A DNA stretch of 64,000 nt from contig JASANC010003509.1 of assembly GCA_030248135.1 (NCBI GenBank), positions 1-64,000 of the forward strand, in the 5' to 3' direction. The notes under the pieces are model-generated. The model was not told the DNA's origin, did not search any database, and saw nothing but the letters and a program-made list of their open reading frames with translations. A program made the position numbers and the translations under genes. This DNA comes from Theristus sp. LFF4_11 (Eukaryota; Nematoda; Chromadorea; Monhysterida; Xyalidae). Of this stretch, positions 1 through 12,770 are shown piece by piece. Each line of letters starts with the position of its first letter. The first letter of the stretch is position 1.

Positions 1-198
1 GAACCAGGAAGTCAACCAGCATGAAAACGGACTACATGGAAGACAAACGCCCAACTTTTTTAGGAGTATGAAATGCACCTGTCACATGGCTTCAACACGC
101 AGTAGTCTCTCATAACAACTGCAGTGATCATCGGAATTCTGTTGCAGCTGATGAATGAGTCAGCTTGTTTCATGATGTGAGTGACGAGGTTTGCCTCA

Positions 199-471
199 AT
201 TACCGTAAAGTCTTGCATATAAGGTTCCTCCCACTTATAAGACCGCCACCCAAAAGTGGGCGGAGTGTCACACGGCGGGAAACCAAAAAAATTCAAAATT
301 TTGACTTGGTCAAAATCCTACCCCGTTTATAAGGCCCGGAATTCCTAATGTTCGCTTTATAAGACCTCCTCCCACTTATAAGGCTGTCACACAAAATTCC
401 ACTTTTTTCAGAAATTTTTGATTTTTCAAATTTATATAAGGAGACCTTATATGCAAGACTTTACGGTAATG
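199..471. mobile_element. MITE-like element with ~27-bp terminal inverted repeats
   Basis: The left end reads attaccgtaaagtcttgcat and continues as ataaggt. The right end is its reverse complement, ending at about 471. The ~270-bp interior is AT-rich, repeats the phrase cccacttataagg, and has no convincing coding potential. Size and structure fit a non-autonomous DNA element. No target-site duplication could be defined. Confidence 0.6.
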
Positions 472-1080
472 TCATTCGCTGTCTAACAAGTCACAATGAA
501 TTGACCGTGCGTATTCTGCCCAGAGAGTACACTTACATTCACTCGTACAGTACGGTCGTAAACAAACTCACTGGCACAAGAACAATAAGTACACACAGCG
601 TGTGTTTCAAGGTGCTGGTGTGTTTGCAAAAATAACAGTAGTGCAGAATCTTCAGATGAGGGCTTTTTTGAAATTACATGTATTTTTTGCAAATGAAAGT
701 CATCGGGCGATTTAGCACTTTTAAAGCAGATATTTCTTCTCGCCACATTTTTTAATCACCAGTCACGCTTCGTTAGAGCTAGTAATAAATGCAGAATTAT
801 TCTGGAGCTTTTGAAATATATACACAAATATGCATTTGTGATTTAGACACGTTTTTTCTGCTTCCTTGTCTTCCATCACCCTCCGGCCCCACTTGTTCTA
901 ATTAGTTTTTACTTGTTCGACTGAGAAACTCGAAAACGTGAAACTACCGTAAAACATGGCTCGTTTTCCTGTGAAGTTATGGGCGGTACGGGATTGTGAA
1001 TATGAATTAGTACTGAGAAAAATTTGCAGAAAAAAATTTTAAGCAACTTGTAGCATTCCTCCCAGAGCACGACAGTCGCT
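472..1080. other. no gene recognised
   Basis: AT-rich DNA. Short open frames on the minus strand show no domain, signal peptide or splice-supported extension, so I see nothing annotatable here. Confidence 0.5.
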
Positions 1081-1250
1081 CCCTCGTGGTCTGGTTGGGT
1101 AGCGTATTTGTGCTCGGGGGATCTAGCCCCGCTTAAAGGGTCTATACTCTATAGGCACTAAAATCACCGAAAAACTTGATGGGCGCCCTACTTGAGAGCG
1201 TTCTGTGCTACATTCTGGCTTAGCCCTGGCTAAAAACATCACCCCAACGA
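1081..1250 (+). mobile_element. tRNA-derived SINE, decayed copy
   Basis: This copy has the same order of blocks as the clearer copy at 3875-4072: a tRNA-like head starting ccctcgtggtctgg, a B-box region around gggggatctagcccc, the body phrase gatgggcgccctact, and the 3' phrase ttagccctggct. The A and B boxes are mutated, so it is probably old and silent. Confidence 0.65.
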
Positions 1251-3072
1251 AATCGTGTTCCTGAGACCAATGATTCCTACGCTGAAAAAGCTACGAACTC
1301 CACCATTAATTTTATTTACTGAACTTTTTTTGCCAGCTTATACATAACACGTGAATTCATGTGTTCGGTTATACCGTTGACTGCGTTTCTTGATCCACCA
1401 CTAAATTCATCAAATGTAATTAAAACAGTGATAGTGTGATAGTAATAGTGAAATTTGCAACTGAAGTAGTAAGTAATAGTAGTAATAATATCTTAGTAGT
1501 GGCGTAGTAGTAACGTTCTCTCACTAAACAAGGGATTGCGATATTGCGGACAGACAGTCTGACCGTGTCACATAAGCTGCGTCTAGCAGATGGTCTCGCT
1601 TTCGAACCATATAAGCACATATTGTACATGTGCATATGAACACACGGACACGACACATATGCGTATACAATGATAATCAAAAAATATAGTACAACCACGA
1701 ATTGAAGTGTTGGTTTTCCACACCGAATAATCCACCAGCTTTGTTGGGCACCGGTGTGGAACAAAATTGGAGGAATAACCTTCGAATAAAAAAACTTCCT
1801 GGCGGAACGTTATGAACAAACAAACGTGAAAATTATTGTTCAAAACTTTCAATCTAACATATTTCGAAAAAAACGAACACGGCGCGGGAAACAGCACCTG
1901 TTTCACAATTGTGAACACACAAAGACACTGATGAAAAATATGAAGGAATAAAAATAAAAATAAAATTAACGAAATTAAAAAAAGAGGGCCTAAAGCCGGG
2001 TGAGGGTTAGTTAAAAAGCCTTATAATCTCAATATCCCACTTATACCTGGCAAGTTTCGGCGCTTTAATTCGAGACCTGACTTGATGCAATCCCAGAGCG
2101 CCAAGTCTGGAAATCAGGTAATATCGCTGTAGTTCAGCACTCTACGCACGTCACATCACGCGAGAAGAAGCAGAATTGAAAACGAAAAACTGGAAATGCA
2201 CGCATCAGTGCATGCGTCACAAAGAGTGCTTTTGAGGCTTCAGAGCACATTGACATTGGGAACGTGTGAGAATTACATGCATGTTTTTGTTTTTAACGTT
2301 TGTTTTCGCATCCTATGAAAATTGACTGATTCAGTCCTGTGGATTTTGAATTTGTGGAGTATCTCACTCATTACTCATAGGGTGTGCGTTTTGCGGATCG
2401 AGTGATTAAAAACTTATTACCATGTAGATGTGACGTGTTTCTGAGTGACATGCACAAGATGGCAATGCACCCACACAAAAGCTCGAAGCCATATCGTTCT
2501 GTCTCCTCACCACATCTTTCATTCGCAATCATGTTGCAAACACTGTCGCGCACGCACGCAGTCAAAGAAAATGATGTGCGTGAAGTGAAAGGTCGCTTGA
2601 AACACAGAAAGAACATGCGCCGCAATAAAAGCTACAGTATGGCCGGTTAAACATGGCAGTTTTTTTCAGGGTGCAAGGAGCGCGCGAACTTTGCATGAAA
2701 AAAAGACGTTCAGAAACTGAATTGTGTGCCAACGTTGACGCGTTTTTTTAAACTAATGCATTATGCGCTCTATTCTGTCTATTATTTATCCCTTGTACAC
2801 ATGATTGGGAATTACGTTAGCTTTTTTGAAAAAGACAACTCCTGGTCTGCGGCTGATCCCGCCTTGATGGACTGCCTCATTTATTCGGCCATACTGTATC
2901 ACAACAAGACTGTACACAAATCGAACGATACAAAACTGATATGTTTTTGAAAAATATCAAAATGTTCACCCTGTCTTTGAAAGAACAGAAATCTAAGAAA
3001 ATTTTCTTGAAACACAGGCGCGATTAAGACGCATGATCACAATCAATCAATCGACGTTATCACCGTTGTTGA
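1251..3072. other. intergenic DNA downstream of the GPCR gene
   Basis: No gene could be supported on either strand. An AATAAA on the minus strand at about 2875-2882 lies roughly 190 bases past the GPCR stop codon and could be its polyadenylation signal. Open frames at 2371-2650 overlap on both strands and resemble nothing recognisable. Confidence 0.45.
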
Positions 3073-6000
3073 TCAATTGTAGATCTTGGAGCGATTTCTT
3101 GGTGAGCCCATCACTTGCGGATAAAGCACCCAGATGTAGAGTACGTTCACGCAAAACTGACAGTAGTACAACAACATCGCAAACAACTCGAACAGATGCG
3201 TCCACAGCGACGGACTGGCGTGCACGATGAAGAACCGATACAGCACGTACGGTAGATTCAGCAGCAGATCAATGCTAGAAAGCGACCGATGTCGGAGCTC
3301 AGCAAGCAAAATCATGTTTGTGAAGTGACAGAATTATAACAGAATTGTAACATTTTTATAAAAACTAAACTTTTAAAACGTGCTAAATGAGTTGTTATTA
3401 AAATCTGCTACGTTTACACAATATTGCACCGTGAAGTCACGGTAACGAATACTCCTATGTACGTACTGTACCTCTTATAACCGGAACTTTATGGCGGTAA
3501 AATATTATCATGAAAAACTATCAATGAATTCAATGACGGTGAAGTTGACGGTGACCAAAAAAACAACAGCGCAACCGCGAAACACACCCCGTCAAGAGCA
3601 GATACCGCCGGAGTACCTCGCGTGATCGGGCGTTTCTGGCCGCTCGCAACAGATCGATCGTGGCTCGGTTCATCGCCTGCGCATGTCCGGCGTGTTGCAG
3701 GTCAAAAGCGGACGAAGTGTCCACCGTGGCAGCGCGCGGTCGCTTTAGAAGCGCGGCGTGACCGTCCGCTGCCGTCGAGCCGTCACTGTCCGCGCCGCTG
3801 CTGGACGCGTGCGCACTGCACGTTTCGGTGTCGTTGTTACGATTGTGTCATGATTTATACGCATACGCACGGTTACCCTCGTCGTCTGGTGGTAGCGCGT
3901 TAGACTACAGTCTGTGCGCTCGGGGGATCGAGCCCCGCCGAGGGGTGTATAGGCACCTAATGACAGAAAACTCGATGGGCGCCCTACTGAATGGCGTTCG
4001 GTACGCTTCTCTGGGTTAGCCCTGGCTGAACACATCGCATAAAATACTAACAACAACAACAACAACAAGAAACAAAACGCAATAATGTGAATCACTCAGT
4101 CAGTCCTCCGGGCAACCAATCAATCAAACCGACCTGTCAGTCAAGCTAGAAACCAAAAACCAAAACTAACGTGCTCCGCATCAGTGCGCGTCTTCGAATG
4201 TCGAGTTCATCATCCGGCGGTGCTCTTGACGTGGCGTCCACAGAGCGACTGCGTTTCCGCTGCACCGGCGTCTTCGGTCGATGACCGGGCGATCGCAGCA
4301 GCAACGCTTGACAACCGGAGTTACATGCGTTGGTCTGCTTTGGCTTGTGGATGTACCGCTGTTGCTTGTGGACGGCAGGTTGGTTGACGCAACTACCGTT
4401 GCCTGCACAGGATTGTGAGCCTATTGAAACTAAAGGGGCATTCATGAACGAGTATTTGATGACCGCGTAGCTATGTTTTAACACAGCTGCGAGTCACTAA
4501 ATACTGCTTTATGAATGCGCCTTAACAATAATGTTGGCTCTATTGGAATAAACCAATATTGATCATCTATCGTTCTGAGTTTCCACGACACGACCTTTCA
4601 CTGCAAGCGCGCCTCCCTGATCATCAAGGAAATGAGCTAAAGCAACTTCGTTTCGAACTTCAAAAAACGTTTCCCTATTTCGGTTGAATCGCTTTTGACG
4701 AATACGAAGGCTGTAGCAGCAAAATCATCGTGTCGAGACCGAAACGCTACAGCACCAAATTTATTCGAACGAGTCAAGCCGTTTCACACGCACAGGTGTC
4801 TGAGTTTTAGTTTGGTTTGATCCTTGATATTTCTTTCATGTGATGTGATCATCAACTTGGTTTGGTTCAGTTGGTGATCACCAACTGAAGGTCCGGTTAC
4901 TGTACACAACAAGCGCTGGTTTTACAATACTAGTAAGTCATTTCAATTCGGACACGTTTGAACAAATAGGCTATACCGTATACCATGCTTGGGGCCAGAA
5001 GTTGGCACTTGCCGATTAGTTTAGCTTTATTTTATTGGTTTTTAAACAAGCAAATTTGCGAAAAAAAACGGTTTTTTACCGTCGTCCACCGACGGTTGCA
5101 CCAGAAACGGCGGTCGCGCCCGTCGCACTTTCAGCGGGATCATCCCGTTTCGCTGACCGTTCGACTTCGCCTGGTGATCGTCTTCGGCAATCGTGCTGAT
5201 CATGGTCAGTGGTGACTCGTTCGGCCGTGGTGGTGATCGTGTCTTTGTTGTTGTTGATCGGTGATTATGACTGGTTGAATTCGAGTTTGAGCTCACGTTC
5301 GAGTGCAACAGTTCACTGGTGCTCGTCGTTGCTGCCAGCTCCATCTCATTGCTGAGATCGTTGTTCTGGTTGCTGCCAGCCGCCAAGGAACCGGCGCGCG
5401 AGCGCAGCGTGGCGCCGATCTCCGACGCGGTGTTGCTGAACTGAAGTTGCAAAAGTGAAACTGGAAGGATTTCTGACTGAGAAAAACAGTACGGATTAAA
5501 GTCCGGAGCACGCTGATGTCAGGGACCGCTGTTGGCTTTAATTAAAGTTCGGATCGGAGTCCGGATCATCGTCTGCATTGGAGTCCGGATCTGAGTCCGC
5601 AACCGAATTCGGGTCTAAGTCCGCATTGGAGTTCGGATCTAAGTCCGCAATGGAATCCGGATCTAAAAGTCCGGCACGGAGTCCGGACCAAGTCGAGATC
5701 GGCGTGTCCGAAACTCGCTTCTCCATCGGAACCGTCAAACGTGCTAACCGCTCTAAATTTGCGCGACAGCGCTGCTTCGACGTGCGGCTTCGCGTCACTC
5801 TGGTGGAATCGCATCGCCATGTCGATCAGCAGTATCAGGGCGACTGGGAGCAAGAACGTGACGACGCCCTCGAAGATCCAGAGCACTTTCAGTTCACCTT
5901 CGCTAAAAAACGAACGACTGACGAAACAGGTTGCCCGATGCTTTGAGCTGCTGGGGCCCAACGGCGCGAACTCGACAGCGACAAGCAGCCATGCCTGAAA

Positions 6001-7671
6001 AAAACGCGATTACGAAACGTCCTTTTCAGAAAAGTCCCGGCCATTTTTTATCGCCCCTCGCACTGGAAACCGAACCGGTCTCTCACCCACTATTAATCGA
6101 ACATCAATCCCCGCGAGCAATTCTGTCTGGTCGCCTTAAAGGGCATTCATGAACCAATATTTAGTGACCGCGAAGCTATATTTTAACGCAGCTACATGTA
6201 TGCGTCACTAAATACTGTCTCGGCGGGTATTGTTTATTTATGATTGCAGTTTTTAGTTGAAAGTTAATGTCGATTTGTTACATACAAAACGTTTTTTTCG
6301 TTTTCGTTTATTTCAGACACTTTTTTCAGACGCGACAGTGTAAAAACAACAAGCCAAACTTTCTCTTACCATTGTAGATAAAAACCCAAATCCTAAGCAC
6401 ACGCTACATGAAAGGAAAAAACAAACGCTGTGTGACAGAACAAAAACATTCAGTGTTACGTGGCTGTTCCAGCACATGAAGAAAAAGACAAAACATTACT
6501 CACGATAGATTTGTGCGCTGTATTACAATCTGTCCGTGACAAATACTGCTTCATGAATGCCGCTTTAAGGTTTATCAAAGATAAAGGTCACATTGAACCG
6601 ATGCAAAGAATGATTTACCAAACCTGTGCCATCACGATCATCAGCATGACGGCAACCAACGCTTGCCGCGGTGACGCCAGCTGGCGGTGGCGGTGGAACG
6701 CAATGGGAAAGGCCACGGCAACGAAACGCTGCGATGAAAGCACCAGCCAGCACCAAATACTGAAATAACGATGATTTTCACGGAACAAAACAACTGTGCA
6801 CAGCACGTGTCTGTCGCTATGATTTAGCTTATTGATACGTTGATTGATTGGTTATCCCTTTGAAAATCACTGCGAGATTTCGCTTCGAACAAAACAAACT
6901 GATCAAAAGTAACAACAAGAGAAACAACAAGGGCCCATATTCATAACAGCGATGTTGAATTTTCCTCCACTACCCTGTACAGTCAACGTGGCGCCATTGA
7001 ATACGTAGCCACGCATATCGATTCCTGTTTATTAGCTCTTGTTCTGGTTCCGGGACTCAATGCGTCCGCACACGGGGACAGGAAAATGTTTCACGGAATT
7101 CAAAATTAGGTCACGGTAGACGCTTCGCCGAGTGCTGACGGTTTGGTTTGTTTTGGTTCGGTTGTGGAGTTTTTCCTTTCAGGGCGTGAAACTTTTGTGC
7201 CTCCGGTTTTCCTGAAACGATAATAGGTACATGACAATGCACCTGTAAGGTCCGCTCTCACCTAAACGCGCTCATCAGGTGTATGGTGTACATGTGCGCG
7301 CGACACCAGGCCTCCATGTAAAACGCGTGCGGCGGCGGCGTCAGCAGCTGTTGCCAGTTGTAGACGGCGTTGCCGCCCAGTAGCAGCAGGCAGATGATGT
7401 CCGCCACACAGATGGCCCGCAGAACGATGGCCGGATTCAGGTACGGTTTCCGTTGGACGATTATGCGCAGTCGGTGGAAGACGTAAACGTTCAGGAGAAT
7501 TCCAAGTGCGCAGATCGAGACGAGAATGGTGAACAAGTACTTCTGTACGACCACGGCCAACGTGACGATGAAACCGGCGTGCGTCGGTGCGGTTTCGTTG
7601 TGAACATTAATTGTGGTGATGTTGTCGTTGACCGGTAGATCGGTGTCATTATTGGTGTTTGGTAGAGCCAT
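3073..7671 (-). CDS. orphan rhodopsin-family G-protein-coupled receptor, seven exons
   Basis: Exons on the minus strand: 7671-7262, 6759-6624, 5994-5689, 5440-5080, 4402-4171, 3815-3588 and 3274-3073. All junctions are GT-AG with matching phase, giving about 624 residues. The N terminus has glycosylation sites NDT, NIT and NET. TM1 (near TILVSICALGILLNVYVF), TM2, a TM3 ending SSQRFVAVAFP, TM4, TM5 (WIFEGVVTFLLPVALILLI), TM6 and TM7 (LLYYCQFCVNVLYIWVLY) follow in order. The Cys at the start of TM3 and the Cys in loop ECL2 can form the usual disulfide. Loop three is about 300 residues, Ser/Arg-rich and low in complexity. The DRY motif is replaced by SQR and NPxxY is not canonical. The ligand is unknown; a peptide is a guess. 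The donor of exon 3 is the least certain boundary because a tandem repeat follows it. The TM6 join (donor at 3587) rests on weak splice signals but restores a good helix. Confidence 0.82.
3875..4072 (+). mobile_element. tRNA-derived SINE, best-preserved copy
   Basis: The head ccctcgtcgtctggtggtag carries an A-box-like segment, and gggggatcgagccccgccga contains a B box (GATCGAGCC), so an internal RNA polymerase III promoter of tRNA origin is likely. The body includes gtgtataggcacctaatgac and gggcgccctactgaatggcg, the 3' end is ttagccctggctgaa, and the tail is an (AAC)n run. It lies in the GPCR intron between exons 5 and 6, in the antisense orientation. Confidence 0.8.
4431..4525. mobile_element. 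palindromic mini-MITE family 1
   Basis: A near-perfect hairpin about 95 bases long. The left arm starts ggggcattcatgaacgagta and the right arm ends tgctttatgaatgcgcc. Related copies lie at 6134, 14671, 16979, 28839 and 30938. This one sits about 30 bases upstream of the splice acceptor of GPCR exon 5. Confidence 0.7.
5560..5670. repeat. minisatellite of gtccggat/aagtccgc units
   Basis: Units such as gagtccggatctgagtccgc recur in direct orientation with a period near 24 bases. The tract stays open in several frames on both strands, which produces spurious Ser/Gly/Asp-rich open frames. It abuts GPCR exon 3. I place it in the intron, but it may be exonic in some transcripts. Confidence 0.6.
6134..6230. 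mobile_element. palindromic mini-MITE family 1, imperfect copy
   Basis: The left arm aagggcattcatgaaccaat and the central taactatgttttaac-like turn match the family. The right arm loses similarity after cactaaatactg. It lies in the GPCR intron between exons 2 and 3. A lone right arm is also present at about 6545-6576 (tactgcttcatgaatgccgc). Confidence 0.6.
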
Positions 7672-7978
7672 CGCGTGTGTTTTGTTGATCGGGGTTGATG
7701 GAATATATTGATTTGAAGGCTGTAAAACGGATAGTGAAACGCTGTAGCATGAAATTCAGCGCGAGATCATTTTGTAAAAGCAGTCAAAGAAACCAATATT
7801 TTGCCATTGAAAGTTCTGAAATAATATGACCGTATCGTGAAGAACCACAGCAACCGCAGGCACTTCCTTTTTTAAAAAAATAACGTTTGTTTAATAGAAC
7901 AAAACCCGCCAATACAGTCCTTAACATTCATTTCCCAATCATTACCAGGAGCTGGTTCTGTTAAAGTAAAATGTGTGA
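7672..7978. promoter_or_regulatory. 5' flank of the GPCR gene
   Basis: This is the stretch between the inferred GPCR start codon at 7671 and composite element A. No clear TATA box or initiator was recognised. By position it should hold the promoter or 5' UTR, but nothing in the sequence proves it. Confidence 0.25.
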
Positions 7979-10900
7979 ATTATCTAAAAATGCGGAGGAC
8001 GCATATAAAAGGAGGAATATGGCTTTGTGTAAGCAGTGAGAAACTTTTTTGCTTCACAACTATTTTCAAGTTTCTGATGTGGTACACACGGATACAAGTA
8101 CATAAGAGCCATATTTTTGCGCCGTTTATTCACTATTTCGGTTGCACATGTACTTTGTAGACAATTAAAACTTCAACATTTGCGGTATTTCAGGCATTTA
8201 GCGACCACTAAAACCACTAAAATAACGATCAGACTTCAGATCGCTGATACTGGTTTGCCCAGGACAAAGTGTATCGCAGAGGCATTAGGGAACGCAAGGT
8301 CTCATTTTGTGGCAAAGGCAACGACTCACAGGACAGACCTAGGTTTTTTTCAAAAAGTCGGTTCTGCAATTTGCAGAAATTTGGTAAAAAATTTCTGCAA
8401 ATGAAATTTGGTTTCTGAAAATTTCAAAAACACGACAAAAATGGTTTTTGTGCTTGTTTAATGTCATTTTTTTTCGCTCTGAGCATCATTTCTCAACGAT
8501 GCGCAGAATTGCAATTGCAATTGCATCGTTTTACCGCAGAATTTTTCAAATATTCAGAAAAAGAACACCAAAACCAAACCAGATTGCCAAACCAAACAAA
8601 TCACCAATCATTCGTTTCAAATCATTCAACCTAATTCAGAGACTTCAAAGCGTTGCTGCAGATAAGCACATAAGCTTTATTGTTGATGACGTACGCACAG
8701 CTATGTAGGTACATACCAGTGACAAAAAGGTATTGTCTTCCGTTGATTTTCACCCTCCTCCCCCAGTTCCAAAAAACCCGAAGGTACCAAAGTCCTGTAG
8801 ATTGTTGTAGGAGGAGTGTGGATATTGGCTGAACCGTCCGTTCCGTGAGCCATTGCGTTCGCCACGAAAAGGGGACATTGCCTTCGCCACAAGAAGAGAA
8901 CATTGCCTTCGCCAATGCATGCATCTGCGCAACGCTTTGTCCATGGCAAAGCAGTGTCAGTGATCGAAGATGTAATCTTTAATTTGGTAGTTTTATGTTA
9001 CTATTTGCTCGAAATTCATCGAATGTAATAGTTTCGTTTGTCAAAAAATAAGAGGGCTACCATGTGCAACCGAAATGATAAATAAACGGCGCAAAAATAT
9101 GGCTCTTATGTACTTGTATCCGTGTGTACCACATCAGAAACTTGAAAATAGTTGTGAAGCAAAAAAGTTTCTCACTGCTTACACAAAGCCATATTCCTCC
9201 TTTTATATGCGTCCTCCGCATTTTTAGATAATATTCTGACTTTTACATAATTCCCAAAATCGGACAAAATTCAGAATGCGTTGGGCATATATTCTTCCGA
9301 ACTTCCCATTCGGCTTACAGCGCACTGATTTCATTTTTCGTTTTTGAGAGATGTCGCCCGTCAGCTTCCACGGCCGATTTACCCGAAATCGTCACGATTC
9401 AGTATCTAAAACTGTGCTCCTTTAAGAAATCTAAACCAAAATCCCTGATCAGCGCATTGAATTACGTTGGACTCCACAGGTCTCCTGTTTGTTTTGTTTT
9501 TGGACCGATTTCGCCAGTTTCCACGGCTGATTCGTCACGACTTTGGTTACGAATTTGCCGCTTTTATAATTTTGTTTGTTTCAACTAATTATGTCCTTGA
9601 ATTTGAGGGTTGCTACGCATTGTATTCGTCCTGTTGGTGTAGGCCAGGGGTTTTAATGCGCTGTGTCTGAAAGGGTCGGGGAAAAAATTTAACTAAATTT
9701 TCAGAATCTACGAATGAAACTATCGTGAGAAACGTTTTTGTTCGACTGCAGAGGTTTCGAAGTTGATTTCAGACAAATTTGAATTTCAGACAAAAATTGA
9801 AAGGGCGGCATTTGAAACTAGGTCAAAACCTTCGAAATTTTGAAAATGCCCAGTTTTTTGCCCAAAAAAGGATCGTGGCAAAAAAGTAATTGAATTTTTA
9901 AAATCTACGGATGAAATTTTCAAAACCTACGAATGAAATTACCCCAGGAAACTATTTTGTTCGGTTATGAAACAACTTTAGACAAAAATTGCCCATTTTT
10001 TGCCCAAAAAGGGTCGGGGCAAAAAAGTAACCGGACTTTCAAAATCTACAGCTGAAATTACCCCAGGAAACTTTTTTTTCGGTTACGAAACAATTTCAGA
10101 CAAAAATTGAAAGGGCGACATTTGAAACCAGGTCAAAACCTTCGAAAATTTGAAAATGCCCAATTTTTTGCCCAAAAAAAGGCCGTGGCAAAAAAGTAGT
10201 TGAATTTTCAAAATCTACGGATGAAATTACCCCAGGAAACTATTTTGTTCGGTTATGAAACAACTTTAGACAAAAATTGCCCATTTTTGCCCAAAAAGGG
10301 TCGGGGCAAAAAAGTAACCGGACTTTCAAAATCTACAGCTGGAATTACCCCAGGAAATTTTTTTGTTCGGTCATGAAACAATTTCAGACAAAAATTGAAA
10401 GGGCGACATTTGAAACCAGGTCAAAACCTTCGAAAATTTGAAAATGCCCAATTTTTTGCCCAAAAAAGGCCGTGGCAAAAAAGTAGTTGAATTTTCAAAA
10501 TCTACGGATGAAATTACCCCAGGAAACTATTTTGTTTGGTTATGAAAAAACTTTAGACAAAAATTGTCCATTTTTGACCAAAAAGGGTCGGGGCAAAAAA
10601 GTAACCGGATTTTCAACATCTACAGCTGAAATTACCCCAGGAAACTTTTTTGTTCGGCATGAAACAATTTTAAACAAAAATTGAAAGGGCGACATTTGAA
10701 ACCAGGTCAAAACCTTTGAACTTTTGAAAATGCCCAATTTTTTGCCCAAAAAAAGGTCGTGGCAAAAAAGTAATTGAATTTTCAAAATCTACGGATGAAA
10801 TTACCCCAGGAAACTATTTTGTTCGGTTATAAAACAACTTTAGACAAAAATTGCCCAATTTTTAACCCAAAAAGGGTTGGGCAAAAAAGTAACCGGATTT

Positions 10901-12770
10901 TCAACATCTACAGCTGAAATTACCCCAGGAAACTTTTTTGTTCGGTCATGACACAATTTTAAACAAAAATTGAAAGGGCGACATTTGAAACCAGGTCAAA
11001 ACCTTTGAACTTTTGAAAATGCCCAATTTTTTGCCAAAAAAATGTCGTGGCAAAAAAAGTAATTGAATTTTTAAAATCTACGGATGAAATTACCCCAGGA
11101 AACTATTTTGTTCGGTTATGAAACAACTTTAGACAAAAATTGCCCAATTTTTGCCCAAAAAGGGTCGGGGCAAAAAAGTAACCGGATTTTCAACATCTAC
11201 AGCTGAAATTACCCCAGGAAACTTTTTTGTTCGGCATGAAACAATTTTAAACAAAAATTGAAAGGGCGACATTTGAAACCAGGTCAAAACCTTTGAACTT
11301 TTGAAAATGCCCAATTTTTTGCCCAAAAAAGGTCGTGACAAAAAAGTAATTGAATTTTTAAAATCTACGGATGAAATTACCCCAGGAAACTATTTTGTTC
11401 GGTTATGAAACAACTTTAGACAAAAATTGCCCAATTTTTGCCCAAAAAGGGTCGGGGCAAAAAAGTAACCGGATTTTCAACATCTACAGCTGAAATTACC
11501 CCAGGAAACTTTTTTGTTCGGCATGAAACAATTTTAAACAAAAATTGAAAGGGCGATATTTGAAACCAGGTCAAAACCTTTGAACTTTTGAAAATGCCCA
11601 ATTTTTTGCCCAAAAAAAGGTCGTGGCAAAAAAGTAATTGAATTTTTAAAATCTACGGATGAAATTACCCCAGGAAACTATTTTGTTCGGTTATGAAACA
11701 ACTTTAGACAAAAATTGCCCAATTTTTGCCCAAAAAGGGTCGGGGCAAAAAAGTAACCGGACTTTCAAAATCTACAGCTGAAATTACCCCAGGAAACTTT
11801 TTTTTCGACTACGAAACAATTACAGACAAAAATTGAAAGGGCGACATTTGAAAATAGGTCAAAACCTCCGAAATTTTGAAAATGCCCAATTTTTTGCCCA
11901 AAAAAGGGTCGTGGCAAAAAAGTAATTGAATTTTTAAAATCTACGGATGAAATTACCCCAGGAAACTATTTTGTTCGGTTATGAAACAACTTTAAACAAA
12001 AATTGCCCAATTTTTGCCCAAAAAGGGTCGGGGCAAAAAAGTAACCGGATTTTCAACATCTACAGCTGAAATTACCCCAGGAAATTTTTTTGTTCGGTCA
12101 TGAAACAATTTCAGACAAAAATTGAAAGGGCGACATTTGAAACCAGGTCAAAACCTCCAAAATTTTGAAAATGCCCAATTTTTTGTCCCAAAAAAGTTCG
12201 GGGCAAAAAAGTAATCGGATTTTCAAAATCTACGGATGAAGTTACCCCAGGAAACTATTTTTTTCGGTTTTGAAACAACTTTAGACAAAAATTGAAAGGG
12301 CGAACACTCAAAACCCAGTGAAAACCCTGCGAACTTTTAAAAATGCCCAATTTTTTACCCAAAAACAAGGTTTGGGTAAAAAATTAACCCAATTTCCGAA
12401 ATCTCCGGATGGAATTACCCCAGGAAACATTTTTGTTTGACTGTCAAAATGTCGCAGGTAAAAATTGAAAGGGGTAACACATCTTGATGACATAGCTGAA
12501 AAAAAAGGAGACAGAAGAATAAGTAACCAAGATTTCAGAATAGGTAATTCGCGTCTAGAACGTACGTAAAGAAGTCTGGCGGAAATTTTTCTTCGGCACA
12601 GTTTGCAACTTTGGCAGGTCTCTTCGTGTGCACAGTATCAAGTTTGCAGCATGTATGTTCGTTGCTGCAGGACAGCGACTAAATTTTGAAAACGCGCGCA
12701 GGTCCATATTCAGCCATATAATGCGTGATGCGCTGTCCGCTCGCTTCGCTCGCTCGCGCATCCGCATGAT
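7979..12770 (+). mobile_element. composite element A: foldback module, tandem array, hairpin tail
   Basis: The element begins attatctaaaaatgcggagg. A foldback module (7979-9232) has ~150-bp inverted arms, followed by one or two 149-bp type-1 repeat units (about 9240-9560), a long type-2 tandem array (about 9690-12480), and a tail (12550-12770) ending in a hairpin with stem gatgcgc/gcgcatc and the terminus gcatccgcatgat. The same module order is seen in copies B, C and D. No transposase is encoded, so it would be non-autonomous. The architecture recalls Helentron-associated (DINE-like) elements, but that assignment is inference. Confidence 0.65.
9690..12480 (+). repeat. type-2 tandem array, ~288-bp higher-order unit
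   Basis: The phrase ctacggatgaaattacccca recurs near 10216, 10503, 10791, 11083, 11366, 11654, 11941 and 12230, a spacing of 283-292 bases. Each unit contains two related halves, one with ctacggatg and one with ctacagctg, plus the phrases gcccaattttttgcccaaaa and ggtcaaaacc. Open frames of 60-80 residues here are repeat artefacts. Confidence 0.85.

Noticed and set aside
3875..3950. A functional tRNA gene
   Set aside because: The A and B boxes are present, but the sequence continues without a terminator into a shared 3' body found in the other copies, so it is a SINE head and does not close into a normal acceptor stem that I could confirm.
10487..11613. Several 60-80-residue frames with near-identical sequence
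   Set aside because: Periodic readings of the 288-bp tandem array.
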